Source of the DNA: Oreohelix idahoensis
Lineage: Eukaryota > Mollusca > Gastropoda > Stylommatophora > Oreohelicidae
DNA length: 64,000 nucleotides
Reading direction: 5' to 3'
NCBI GenBank assembly: GCA_024509875.1
Contig: JAMPIV010022934.1
Coordinates: 310,001 to 374,000 of the forward strand
The notes beneath the pieces are model-generated. The model saw only the letters and a program-made list of their open reading frames with translations. It had not been told where the DNA came from and ran no database searches. How positions within the stretch are numbered: position 1 is the first letter of the stretch; every line of letters begins with the position of its first letter. This document shows positions 1 through 10,392 of this stretch, piece after piece. The position numbers and the translations under genes were made by a program.

Positions 1-121
1 ACTACGGTAACCGACACCGCTGTAGACAGAACTCCGCCTGGATTAGAGCAACAAAATTAAGAAACGTGATCAGGGATGACATTAACACGACGGCACGAAC
101 TAGGACTTCTCACCCAGAAAT

Positions 122-372
122 AAAAGGTATAGGTAGTCTCACAACATATACTGTCGTAGGGAAGTGATGTGTTAGAGACTTGACTATACTGGTTCCAGCA
201 TCGAGAGACGGGTTCACCAGTTCCCTTCCTTAATGCCTTTTTCTTCCTTAACTCAAGATCAAAGTCAGGTACCCATTTATATGGGTAGACTGGAGTGTGA
301 TGATACCGTGAATCGAACCCAATACCTCTGTCGCGAGTAATCAGGGCTCTAACCACTCTTGTCAGTCAGGCG
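122..372 (-). mobile_element. SINE-A copy 1 (tRNA-headed SINE)
   Basis: One of about ten copies of a roughly 240-bp SINE in this window. On the minus strand it starts with a degenerate tRNA-like head, including a B-box-like GGTTCGATTCAC at about 310-325. It continues through the conserved body (SINE-A signatures TACCTGACT, GAAGGGAACTGG, GTCTCTAACACTTCACT) and ends near the left with the family's TTTACC-type end. The family was recognised by comparing copies within the window; no named SINE is claimed. Diverged and not a functional tRNA. Confidence 0.75.
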
Positions 373-387
373 CATTAACACAAATAT

Positions 388-741
388 TTACAACGCGGTC
401 ATGGAAAATAGTGACAATTGAAACATGGAAGTGGAGACTGTATGTGGGACGTAATATAAGAAAGTGAAATATGCTGATGGTACAGTCTTAATAGTAAAAA
501 GTGGAAAAGTGTTGCAGGAAATGATTGATACAATAGTGTCAGAAAGTGAAAATAAAGGCCTTAGCCGTAATAGCAAAAAGACAGAAGTAGTGGTCATCTC
601 GAAGAAAATGACTTCCCAGAATGCACTTTCAGAGTAAATGGAACAGTTTCAAAACAAGTCAATAGATTCAAATACCTAGCCACTTTAATAACATTGGATG
701 GAAGATGCACTTCAGAAGATAAGAATAGAATAGGCCATTCT
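388..741 (+). pseudogene. LINE-E reverse transcriptase palm fragment
   Basis: Broken reading frames translate to the palm-to-thumb part of a non-LTR reverse transcriptase: a stretch like MIDTIVSESENKGLS, then NSKKTEVVVISKK, then an LITLDGRCTSE motif near 690-715. The same peptides recur at 4075-4230 and 4680-4720. Frames are interrupted by stops and indels, so it is dead. It is truncated at both ends and joins directly to the 3' end of a different LINE family at about 742. Confidence 0.7.
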
Positions 742-835
742 TAGAAAACCCCTATGAAGATGCAAATAGCCTCAAGCTGACCTCTGCTTTCTTTGAAAAT
801 ATTCATGTAGACGTCTGAGAGTGTATGACGAAGAC
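742..835 (+). pseudogene. LINE-A extreme 3' end fragment
   Basis: Encodes the last residues of LINE-A ORF2 (NSLKLTSAFFENIHVDV then TGA at about 816-818), followed by GAGTGTATGACGAAGA. That matches the 3' ends at 11800-11880 and 34625-34700. It abuts the LINE-E fragment with no spacer, so this is either a chimeric insertion or a deletion between two neighbouring elements. Confidence 0.7.
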
Positions 836-926
836 TATGCCAGCTAAAGCAGCATTCTATAAAAAGAAAAGTATTTGATGCAACAATTCTGTTTCACCGG
901 ATGTAATTAAGAGATTGAGACCATAC

Positions 927-1235
927 TTCTTCTTCTTCTTCGTTCGTCCTGAAAAGGGCGTTGGGTGCGTTGTGTCCGTTTACAGCGAAGCTGCGATATT
1001 TGCGCCTTTCGGCCGACACATCCGACTTCAGCACGGCATTTTTTGGGACCGGGTTAGCCTTCCCTCTGCGATCCCTACTCACTCAGCCAGACTGCAGTGA
1101 TGCAGCCTGTTTCCAGGACCACCACTTGGATTTGGAGTACGGTCTTGGTCAGCTCTGGTTCCGCTGACCCTGACGCGAGCAGTCTAGCTATGGGTCGCTG
1201 ACTGCATTCCTCACTGTTGACGCGTCTTAGGTCCC
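927..1235 (-). mobile_element. S element copy 1 (short LINE-A derivative)
   Basis: A 309-bp element whose 3' end on the minus strand is GGACGAACGAAGAAGAAGAAG. It is flanked by a perfect 10-bp target duplication GAGACCATAC at 917-926 and 1236-1245. It is about 85% similar by eye to copies at 17797-18112 and 22228-22532. It has no long reading frame. The tail matches the LINE-A 3' end, and its middle resembles the LINE-A leader near 33170-33260. Confidence 0.8.
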
Positions 1236-1245
1236 GAGACCATAC

Positions 1246-2939
1246 AATCTGTGGTGTTTTGCCAAGTCACGAACTAAACGTCATATGTTTGCAGTGCTCA
1301 GTGTATGTCATTTACACATGTTCTTTTATGTGACAAGTTGCGCAAATACTTACCATGAAAGCGTCACACTTAGTCTCAAAACATGACGCTGACGGTGGGT
1401 TGCTAAAAAGGTGAACGCAAGCTTATTTGTTTTGATGGTTTGCTTTTGTAGAAATGATTGGGTTGAGAAATAAGAGATTTTGAATGGGAAAGAGGAATTT
1501 TATAAAGAATTTGAGCTAGTGCAGATATATTGATGAACTTCACTTAAGAACGCCAGATCGTGCAACGCAGACGTGATAGATTCCGAGATTAATGTTAGAC
1601 TGATAGATTTCGGGATCATCGTACGTAAAGTGATCGATTACCAGACTTTATTTCATAAACGTGATAGATTACGTGACATTGTTTTATAAACGTGATCGAT
1701 TGTGATATCACAGGACATTTGCTTCATAAGGACAAGCGCACCAGTAAACGAATGATACAGCACGCTTAACAAATGTAGAGTAGCCAAAAATTTGTGCTGA
1801 ATTAAGGGAAAAGGGGTCGTCAACATGTGATGTCACGCCCCCCCTCTCAGTTTTTCTTTTGTAATACTGAAGGGAAAGAGTGCAATCAAATGTAAATTAG
1901 TTAGCTAGTGCAGATTAAATCACAATCTTTTAAGTAAAATAGTGTTTAATTAATCAGGATTTTACAATAGCTGTTTTGTTGGTCAAATGTTGCTAAATTT
2001 ATTTGTAAACTATCGCTGATTGTGGCTTAATTTAATTTCAGACAATAAAAAATAAATTAAATGTAAAAGTAAACACATTAATAACTTCAGTTCTTATTTA
2101 TGATGAAGTTTCATAAAATGATATTAAACTTGATAGAAAATCCACAAAAATATAAGTATTACAAACTGAAGTTGTTATTAATGAATGATTTCTCTTCGTT
2201 ATCACTAGATCTATCTTACTGCAAAGAAACGTGGTTCTCCATTGAACCACTAGAAATCCATTTGCTTCCAGATCTACATCGTTTTAACAAGAAATGTATA
2301 ATTAAAAACAATTTTAAATAGTTAAATGTTATAACAGTTATCCGATATTTCAGCTGAGATTGTAATATTAAGATAAGTCGTCTACGAGGGAGTTGTCAAC
2401 TATTTCAGATAACCAGTAGACTATGAGGTTGTACGTAACTAAATCTATTTTGTTCCAACATCATTTATGAAAGAAGCGAGTCTTGGTGGTATTTTTTGCG
2501 TGACGTAACATTTTACTAAACCCCCTCCCCCTATCATCACACTTCGTCACACAATTTTGAGACCTTTTTTTTTTTTTTTTTTAAAACTGAGTGACGTCTT
2601 ATGTGGACGACCCCTAAGACGGCTATATTTTATCTGAAGTTTGTTCTATAGTCATGAGTGTAGAGACTACTTCTGACAGCGAGAAAATGAAATGAAGTGA
2701 TCAGAGAAAAGAAAAAAAGATGTCAGTTAAAAACTGTTAATTGACACAAGGAGGAGCAGTCAGTTCTTTGGACGCGCCATGAGAAGGGAACATTATTTCG
2801 TATTTCAGCTTCGCAGGGAGCATAGGCTTTTAACAAAATGATGCCAAATTGTCCTGTCCCGAACCATGGGATCAAGGTCATGTCTTCCTCAGGTCATGTC
2901 TTCCTCATCCCCGTAATATCTGTCTCCAGCTCTCGTCTC
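1246..2939. other. Spacer without recognisable gene
   Basis: AT-rich DNA. It holds a degenerate tandem repeat (1555-1705) and a poly(T) run at about 2566-2582. A 73-codon frame at 2100-2321 has low-complexity Lys/Leu/Asn composition and no recognised domain. Nothing else identified. Confidence 0.6.
1555..1705. repeat. Degenerate ~35-bp tandem repeat
   Basis: Four to five diverged units share the core CGTGATAGATTNCGxGA, with units beginning near 1570, 1600, 1627, 1660 and 1688. Noncoding. Confidence 0.6.
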
Positions 2940-3640
2940 CATGTGTTCAGAGACGGTAGTTACAGATGCATATCAGTAAGGAATCAGCAACTGGAACAGA
3001 CAGACACCTTCACATGCCTAGGATGCATAGTAACACCAGACGGCGGAGCAAGCAAAGACATCAACAACAGAATGAACAAATCAAGAACAGCTTTTTTTAG
3101 TTTAAACAACATCTGGAAGTCCTCTCAGTACAGCACAAGCACAAAATTAGGATTATATCAGAGCTGTGTGCTTTCTGTGCTTTTCTATGGTGCGGAATGC
3201 TGGAGAGTTACAAAGAAGGAAATGTCGAAATTGTCCTCTTTTCACACAACATGCCTAAGAACAATTCTCCGAATCTTTTGGCCAAATACCATCACCAACC
3301 AAGATTTGCTTACTCGGAGCAAGCAAGAGGACATGCACACCATCATAACTGGCAGACGCTGGAGTTGGGTTGGCCATGTCCTCAGAAGAGACCCCGGTGC
3401 CATCACAAGAACAGCTATGCTATGGACCCCTGAAGGAAAACGAAAGAGAGGCCGACCAAAAACAACTTGGCGGAGGACTGTGTAGGCTGAGATGCAAAGA
3501 ATGAATCAGAGTTGGGGCACTGTACGAAGGATGGCCACCGACCGAGCAAAGTGGAATCAATTTGTTGTTGCCATACAAGACGCCACCAGGCGTGATGGCC
3601 ACTGACTGCTTTGACGGTCGGCGGCTAAGGATCAAAGAAG
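2940..3640 (+). pseudogene. 5'-truncated RTE/CR1-like LINE, C-terminal part
   Basis: A mostly open frame (2838-3485) carries the typical C-terminus of a non-LTR polymerase: TFTCLGCIVTPDGG, VLFYGAECWRVTKKE, then RRWSWVGHVLRRDPGAITRT and KRKRGRPKTTWRR. After the TAG at 3483-3485 the frame still reads as family sequence to about 3600. It then runs into a short 3' end with GGATCAAAGAAGAAGAAGAAG at about 3630-3650. No endonuclease or catalytic RT core is present, so this is a dead 5'-truncated insertion. Clade assignment is from general family knowledge. Confidence 0.8.
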
Positions 3641-3654
3641 AAGAAGAAGTTACA

Positions 3655-4074
3655 GATGGTAAATTCAACTCAAAGAGAAGAAGGAGACGAAAGGGCGAAA
3701 TGTCTGGACAAACTGACCACGTGTCACTGGTGGTAGAGATTAAGACACACGATAATGCAGGAAATATGGTCGCTAACGCCAGTCAGCAAAACATTCGGTG
3801 GATGAAGGACCTTGACCGGAAGCATAGTGACGTTGTCAGCAGAAGAAGACGTTTTGTTTCAATGTTGGTTGAGTGAGTTAGGGCCTTCTCCTTATGGCGA
3901 GACGGAAGTCGTCACCTGGAGTTGTCTTATTTGGCATGTGGAGTAACACATATTGAGTTTTTGTTGGCTTTTGCTTTTTCTCTCTTGTACTAGAAGTATG
4001 GTGTGTTGTCTTAATGAAGATAATTTGATAATGTAAGCAAATATTGATCGCTATTTGCTTGTTTTTTTTTTAAT
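3655..4074. other. Spacer with Arg-rich frame, no call
   Basis: A frame at 3562-3876 continues beyond the preceding LINE tail into an Arg/Lys-rich stretch that may be a decayed retroelement C-terminus, but I see no diagnostic motif. The rest is featureless and T-rich. Confidence 0.4.
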
Positions 4075-5215
4075 GCTCTGCAACAACATAGGCCTTAGCC
4101 TAAATAGCAGAAAGACTAAAGTGATGGTCATGTAGAAGTAAATGACTTCTCCAGAATACACTGTCAAAGTAAACGTTGCCATTAATGAAACGAGTAAATT
4201 GATTTAAATACATAGATATATTAATAACATTGGATGATTGTTATTGTTGAACATAATCAACATCATTGCACTCCGGGCAAACCCATAGGTGCCCAGCATG
4301 TGTCGAAGTGCATGAATGCTAACTGTTCCCGTAGCGCGCTGGTTGTATACACATCGGATGCATCCTCTCGTACGTCCATCCATGCTAGCCTTACGTTTGA
4401 TGCCAAATTCCAGCAGTCTTAGCCTTGTTGATTCATCCATTGCAGTATCATTCTCGAACATGCGACATTTCATTGATTGTCCTCAGTATCTCTCCCTTAT
4501 CCATATCCAATGTCCCCATTATCGGTGCTCTTAGGCTAGTCTGCCAGCTCTCTCATTAACGCGTACCCCTACATGACCTGGACAGTAGATCCACACCAGT
4601 TCCTGAAGATTCGAAGCTTCTGATGATGTTTTCCGTTCATGCCGTGGCCATCCATTTTGAACCTTCTGAAACATTGGATGACAGATGCATCATAGAGATG
4701 AAAAGTATAAGAGCCTAAGCAGAAACAGCGTTTTTATATAATACAACTTATTTTATGCAACAAATCTACGTTAATTGAAGTAAGACAGAGAGTTCTTTAT
4801 GGTTATATAGAACCATTCCTGATATACAGAAGTAAATCTTGGGTATTAGTAAACAAGCAAGAAAATCTCTTGATGTCACAGACATGTGGTTTTTTATCGA
4901 AGAATGAAAATAATACCAATATGAGTAGTGATGACGCCTTTAAGAAGTCTGTACGCAGAGGAAGCTTGTTTACTCATGTTACAAGGAATCGATCCAGTTT
5001 ATTTGGGTATGTTATGGGAAGAAGAACGCTGAAATATATTGTGACCACAAGGGAATGGAAAAAAAAAATAGAGGACGACAAAGAGAGAAATGCTGGACAG
5101 TTTGACATCGTGGCATCGAAAAAAGCCAACAACGTATTGAAAAACATCACTGGGACACGTAGTTGTGGAGAGATCTGATCACGTACATCAGCTGGAATGG
5201 CACTTGATGATGATG
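4075..5215 (+). pseudogene. LINE-E remnant, interrupted by a nested insertion
   Basis: Left part (4075-4237): palm residues GLSLNSRKTKVMVM through LITLD. Right part (4682-5215): DDRCIIEMKSI, then a frame with the family C-terminus (FGYVMGRRTLKYIVTT, ending near TGTRSCGEI). The two halves join exactly at the target duplication of the insert at 4238-4670. Stops and frameshifts throughout. The C-terminus is homologous to 49690-49945. Confidence 0.75.
4238..4670 (-). mobile_element. Nested RNase H-containing LINE fragment
   Basis: Flanked by an 11-bp direct repeat ACATTGGATGA (4227-4237 and 4671-4681). On the minus strand broken frames read as a retroelement RNase H C-terminal region: LVWIYCPGHVGVRVNE, then APIMGTLDMDKGEILR, then GCIRCVYNQRATGTVS. 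The 3' end on the minus strand is an A-rich CAACAATAACAAT. It is 5' truncated. The RNase H assignment rests on the PGHxGVxxNExAD pattern seen in LINE-encoded RNases H. Confidence 0.7.
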
Positions 5216-5589
5216 AAATTGTTCACATCATGTCCAGTCCTGTAATCTAGTCACTCACAAAATATTTACTCCCACACACGGACACATACGAGCGTGTTCG
5301 AAGAATTTTTGCTTTTCTGAATTCTTGGCATCTCATGTTTGATCTGGTGGTTGTTGAACACACGCTGTTCTGTTTATTGTATAAATACTCACCTCGTTGA
5401 ACGGCGGCCAACTAGCCGCACAACGGTTTTTAGAATGGTGCGTAAGTCGGTGTTTTCAGCTTCTCGTTATGTGGAATCTGGATCAGTTACTTGGATCTTG
5501 TGGGATTGACTTCTGTCTGTACTTTTCTTTCATTGCCCTCCCCCTTCTCTTAAATACGCAGTCGGGCCCTTTCGCGGCAAAGGTACAGC
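5216..5589. other. Spacer, nothing recognised
   Basis: Single-copy-looking DNA with no convincing coding potential. The 76-codon frame at 5397-5627 runs into a SINE and is not credible as a gene. Confidence 0.5.
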
Positions 5590-5791
5590 CTTCGAAAAAC
5601 GGTAGCGTCATACTTCAGAGTACCTAGCTGTAAATGGGGGCCTGACTCTGCTCATGAGTTAGAGAAGGCAAAGGCAGCGAGGAAGGGAACTGGTCACCTC
5701 CATCTCATAAAGCTAGACATAATATAGTGAAGTCTCTAACACTTCACTATCCTACGGCAGCATGTGCTGTGGGATTACCTTTACATTTAAC
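5590..5791 (+). mobile_element. SINE-A copy 2 (5' truncated)
   Basis: Lacks the tRNA head. It begins at the GGTAGCGTCA..CTTCAG body and carries AGCTGTAAATGGG, CTCATGAGTTAG, GAAGGGAACTGGTCACC and GTCTCTAACACTTCACT, ending in a TTTACATTT tail. Confidence 0.8.
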
Positions 5792-6319
5792 TCAGTCGCA
5801 TCTGTCATCGTATTCTGCTTTCATCTTTGCACACTCACTTGATCTATCTTTGGTGTGTTGAACAAAAAAATATTGTGCGTGTATACATTTGAAAGAAGAG
5901 TTGAGAAGCAGACCTTGGCGCCAGTGACACACATTATGGACACCTAGTGATAGCCGTAGAGTTCATTTCTTTTTCTGGAATCCCCAAGATGATGGAGACA
6001 GAAAACACACATGGACTAGGTAACAGGAGGCTGACATGAACGGTATAAAGAACACATGGAAAGACCGTGGGTGGATAGCACGGGTCGGGAAGGCTTGACG
6101 TAAATTTGTCCTGGGCTCCTTAAGGAGTTGAACAATAATCATGTATAAATGTATATGTGCTGTGCCTTTCTCGCTCTCTCTGTCTTGATATGTCAAATGC
6201 ATGTGAGAATAAATGCATTCAGTATGAATTGAAAGGTGAGAGAAAGGAAGGGCAGAATGTCAGACGGGCCTGTATGCCCAATTCTCAACCCTTTGAAAAT
6301 AAAGTTCGTTCGTTCTCTC
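5792..6319. other. Spacer before the solo LTR
   Basis: No gene or repeat family recognised. The last five bases (CTCTC, 6315-6319) form the left target duplication of the LTR. Confidence 0.6.
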
Positions 6320-8567
6320 TGTAGTGGTGTTGCTGGTATTGTATGATGGTGATATTACTAATTGTAATTGTATGAGGCCAGCTGTGAAGGCTCCTGAGAT
6401 AAAATGTAGTTGTGAATTGTCAGAAGGCCTTTCTTGCTACCACTACGACCTCACACTTAATTTTTTTTTTTTTTAATGAATGTGGCTACGTAAAGTGTCT
6501 AGGGTTATGCTATGTAGTGTGGTGTAATAGGTTATAGATATACCCACAGATATTTAACAAGACTAATAATATTAATAAATGTTAAAATACACTGAACTAA
6601 CTCACGTGTGTAAAATTTTTTGATAGAATTATATTACATTTATTTTGTTCTGGATCAATTTTTTTAGGTTGATTTAGAGATTATGAAAGAAATGCATGGA
6701 ATATTATATCATAAATGCAATAGTGTACATATATATGTACTATACTAGTTAGTTTTATTAAAATGTTCTAGTAGTCATCTACTTGGGAGGATAGTTACTG
6801 TTTGTGCTGTTGGGGTGGCCTCATCACACCTGTCTATATTGACTACACAGTGTCCAGAAAATGGTGGGAATTTTTATGGGGGGTATTAGTAACTACACAG
6901 CGTTGGTGAATGTCCAGCAGACCAGAGGCTCACTCATCTGGTAGTTGTAGCTCTGGTGCTGAAATCAGGTGGTCCCACCTCTCCGTGCTGGCGGGCAATA
7001 ATGGTGGTCTCTGTCACAAGTACTGCACAGATACACTCGAGTAAAGTCACCAACTGAATAGACACTGCTTGGTTGACAACAGAAACTCGCAGCTCTGCAA
7101 TCAAAGTATGGGCCATGTGTCACAATCTATTCTCTACCCACGTCTGGACACAACACTGACACAACAACCACATCATACAGACAGGTCAGATCTCTCTGAC
7201 CAAACAGCACATTTACCATGGTGGTTTTACATCAGATAGATCCTCCCAGACTATAGATTCTGAAAAATATTTATTAGTTTTCTGCCCTAAAAGAGGATAG
7301 GTAATATGTTTCATTATTCTCAACACTTGATCTGTCTTGCATAATCCTTGCTGGAGTTTATGTACATTGTTGGTCCCTAGACCCTGACTAGGGCGGGGGG
7401 TCTAGAGCAAATCCCTACTTGTTTGTAAGGCTAGATTTCGATATGGCAGTATCAAATCACTCGAACATGAAACAATATTCAAAATATATAAAGAAATAAT
7501 TTCAATCTTACCAGATTATGAATAAATAACACAGAATTGCTAGCAAAACTCAGCTGAGCTGCTGGCTATAGTATGGCGTCCCTAAATTTATTACACTTTC
7601 TTTCATATGGAAATCACCACACTTTAAAATCTGTGTCTATCACTGAACAACTATTGAAGAATGGCCCCACTTTCGCGTCTGAGCGCTAATGATATGATTG
7701 TCTGTGGCCAATCACTGCCTAGGTTTATTTTAAATTCAAATTTCCTACCATAAAGTCATTTCAGTCATGCTTCAGTCAAGTATGGATGGTTATCTGTTAG
7801 TCTGTCCGTCTCTACTTGTGTTTCTACAAAATGTACTTGATTTTTGAACCAACCTTTCTCTCCCCTCCAAAATTTTGTCGTTAAAAGTTATATTTAGACA
7901 CAGCTACCACCCAAAAACCCTCTCTTCCATACTACGTAGATTTGAACACTTGCGTCTCGAGGTCGTGTTTTTTTGTGCAATTAGCGACACTTTTAGATTC
8001 AATACAGTCTGTCGATGATGTGAACAACACTGTCTTTTGTCATTATCTTCAATATTATCTATCCGTCTGTAAAATTAAGAACATATTAGTTCACTGCTCA
8101 GAATAGGCCATCCGGCCAGCTAATTTTTATATTCCTAACATTAATATTAAGAAAAAAGTACTTTTTAATTTTTGTAATATTCCTAACATCTGCGTTTAGC
8201 CGCTGAATTCAAATCAAGGGCTTGGTATCGCGCAAAAGCGTCCAATAAATGACTGTGGCGTAACATATCTATGGTCCCTTCTGTCGAGTTGCTTACTTTT
8301 TATGTCAACTTGGGAAACGTGACTTTTCTCCGTTTCCCCCCCAATTGCGTCTCCTTAGCCTTTCTAGTTTCACGCAATCTTTCCAGTCATATTTTTTTCC
8401 TTTTTGATCCGCCGTTCCCCTCCTGTCTAGCAAGTCAGTTATTATGGAGGATGATGACCCGCGGTCTAGGCGATCATGTACTATTCGCAGCCTACGCATT
8501 ATGTTTTTATCCTTAAATGTTATCTTTGGAGATATTTTACCGTTGTATCTCTGTCCATTTCACTACA
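6320..8567. mobile_element. Solo LTR, copy 1 (2248 bp)
   Basis: Starts TGTAGTGG and ends TTCACTACA, giving TG..CA termini with a 7-bp inverted repeat TGTAGTG/CACTACA. It is flanked by an exact 5-bp duplication CTCTC (6315-6319 and 8568-8572). It aligns along its whole length with 45258-47589, roughly 75-80% identical by eye, in the same orientation. A 5-bp duplication fits Ty3/Gypsy, BEL/Pao or retrovirus-like elements. No gag, protease or integrase is nearby, so this is a product of LTR-LTR recombination. Transcriptional orientation is not decidable. Small frames inside are not credible genes. Confidence 0.85.
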
Positions 8568-8865
8568 CTCTCTTTGTCTTCTAAAGTGACTTGTCCACCT
8601 TGTTTGTGGTTACACACATGCGTTTTCTATGCATTAATTAAACAGTAACCTCCTTAAAGTGCATTCAGTGCGCATTCCACCATACATTGTTTTGTGTGCT
8701 CAGCTCACTTACCTTACCCCCATGTCTAAGGGCACGGTCGTAACAAGTTGACATTGCATACTTGCGCGTTGCGATTACCTGCAGGTCTAGAGCATCTCGC
8801 ATGCCACGGCCACAAAAATACTGTTCAGAAGGATACTTTAAGGAAACGGCTGCTAGTAAAACGGT
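8568..8865. other. Spacer, nothing recognised
   Basis: Ordinary spacer; a 71-codon minus-strand frame at 8665-8880 is not supported. Confidence 0.5.
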
Positions 8866-9106
8866 AAAAGGTAGACCCATAGCAGGTACTGCCTTAGGGG
8901 AGTGAAGTGTTAGAGACTTGGCTATACTTGGTCCAGCATCGAGAGGTGGGGGGTGACCAGCTCCCTTTCTCTTCCTTAACTCAAGAGCAGAGCCACGTAC
9001 TCATTTACAGCTGGGTAGACTGGAACATGACGATACCGTGATACCAACCCGGCACCTTTGTCCCGAGAGACCAGCGCTCTAATCACTCTGCCATTCGGAC
9101 GCTCAG
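8866..9106 (-). mobile_element. SINE-A copy 3
   Basis: Near full length on the minus strand. The tRNA-like head lies at about 9040-9106 (CCGAATGGCAGAGTGATTAG A-box-like, then a diverged B box). The body contains CAGCTGTAAATGAGTACGTG and GTCTCTAACACTTCACTCC, with the TTTTACC end at about 8866. Confidence 0.8.
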
Positions 9107-9124
9107 TCAAACGATTTCTCTTTG

Positions 9125-9274
9125 TTGTTGCATGTATTAATCACCACCATCATAACTCTTGTCACTCCTTATGGAGAATGGAGCCAGCACGACAGTTGGC
9201 CCATTAGCAGGAAGGTTCCACCAAAGCATTCATTTACTCTTGTAGCTCTGGTTTTATAGCAATTTATTTTACAC
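9125..9274 (+). mobile_element. SINE-B partial copy
   Basis: Shares TCACCACCATCAT, CTCCTTATGGAG, an AAGCATTCA segment and AGCAATTTATTTTAC with the better copy at 28018-28205. It is cut off at the foldback element at 9277. Confidence 0.6.
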
Positions 9275-9276
9275 TA

Positions 9277-9861
9277 TAGTCCGTTCGGAAATTCGTGCCC
9301 ACAGAAAGTGTCAATTTTCTCCAAAACTGTTTGTTGTATGGACATAAATGTTTGCATGCAGTCTTAGATTTTCCATGCAGTTATTAATATATTTTTTGCC
9401 CTTACAGAACTCATGTCATGTTCGAATTTTCTTCTTTACGTTATATAAAAAACTCTTACCGTTGTCTGGGTTAATTTTTAGTAGTTTTACAAGAAAGTTA
9501 CAAGATCCGTTCAAAAAAAAAAATATATATATATTTTTTTAATTAGTTACTCGCGACTGTGTACAATAGGTGCGCACTCGTGCGGACATATAGTCACTAC
9601 ACTAATTAAAAAAAAATATATTTTTGAACGGATCTTGTAACTTTCCTGTAAAACTAAGAAAAATTAACCCAGTCAACGGTAAGAATTTTTTATATAACGT
9701 AAAGAAGAAAATTAGAACATGACATGAGTTTTGTAAGGGCAAAAAATATATTAATAACTGCATGGAAAATCTAAGAATGTATGCAAAAATTCATGTCCAT
9801 ACAACAAACAGTTTTGGAGAAAATTGACACTTTCTGTGGGCACGAATTTCCGAACGGACTA
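9277..9861. mobile_element. Foldback element copy 1 (TA target)
   Basis: A 585-bp palindromic element. The left arm begins TAGTCCGTTCGGAAATTC and the right arm is its reverse complement, ending CGAACGGACTA. The arms are about 260 bp and near-perfectly complementary, around a short centre (about 9545-9600) with GCGCACTCGTGCG. TA dinucleotides flank both ends (9275-9276, 9862-9863), as expected for Tc1/mariner-superfamily or other TA-targeting MITEs. No coding capacity. Confidence 0.85.
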
Positions 9862-9863
9862 TA

Positions 9864-10392
9864 GTGTAAAAGCCCGTCATAAGACGAGAATTAAATTCAA
9901 AAGCACCAATACCTAACGGCAATTTTACTTATTTAAAAAACCACTGTGCATCACCACAGTACACGAACTAGACCTACGTAGCAGCAGCGATGATCCCAAT
10001 ATGTGTATACGGGATCACACATTCTATAAATACATTTTGTGCACACCGTCATTTGCGCACTTTTCTTTGTCGAGTGTTACTATTTTCGGGAGAGTACATA
10101 TAAGGGAAACAATACAATTAATGTCTAACTTTCAACCAAAGTTGCATCCTTTAGCGTTAGGGACAGAAAAAGCTGGGATTTTATATTTAACTATATATAT
10201 ATATATATATATTGATAATGAGTGTGTCTGCACCATGCACAACCTCATGTTTGTCGCCTCTTACGACATGCTAGAAGGAGTAGTAATTCTGTCCCTTATT
10301 TATCTTACCACAGTCCCCCGGGAACTAGCGGCGTGAATTAATGATAGCATGTACTTTTATTTGAGAACCTTACTTGTGCATCAGATTACATC
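9864..10392. other. Spacer with AT repeat and SINE-B tail
   Basis: Contains an (AT)n run at about 10190-10211. A SINE-B 3' portion follows at about 10212-10336 (CATGCACAACCTCATG, then TCTTACGACATGC and CCCCCGGGAACTAGCGGCGTG). No gene. Confidence 0.55.

Noticed and set aside
3655..3880. Arg/Lys-rich frame after the RTE-like LINE
   Set aside because: Could be a retroelement C-terminus, but no diagnostic motif is readable; not called as a gene.
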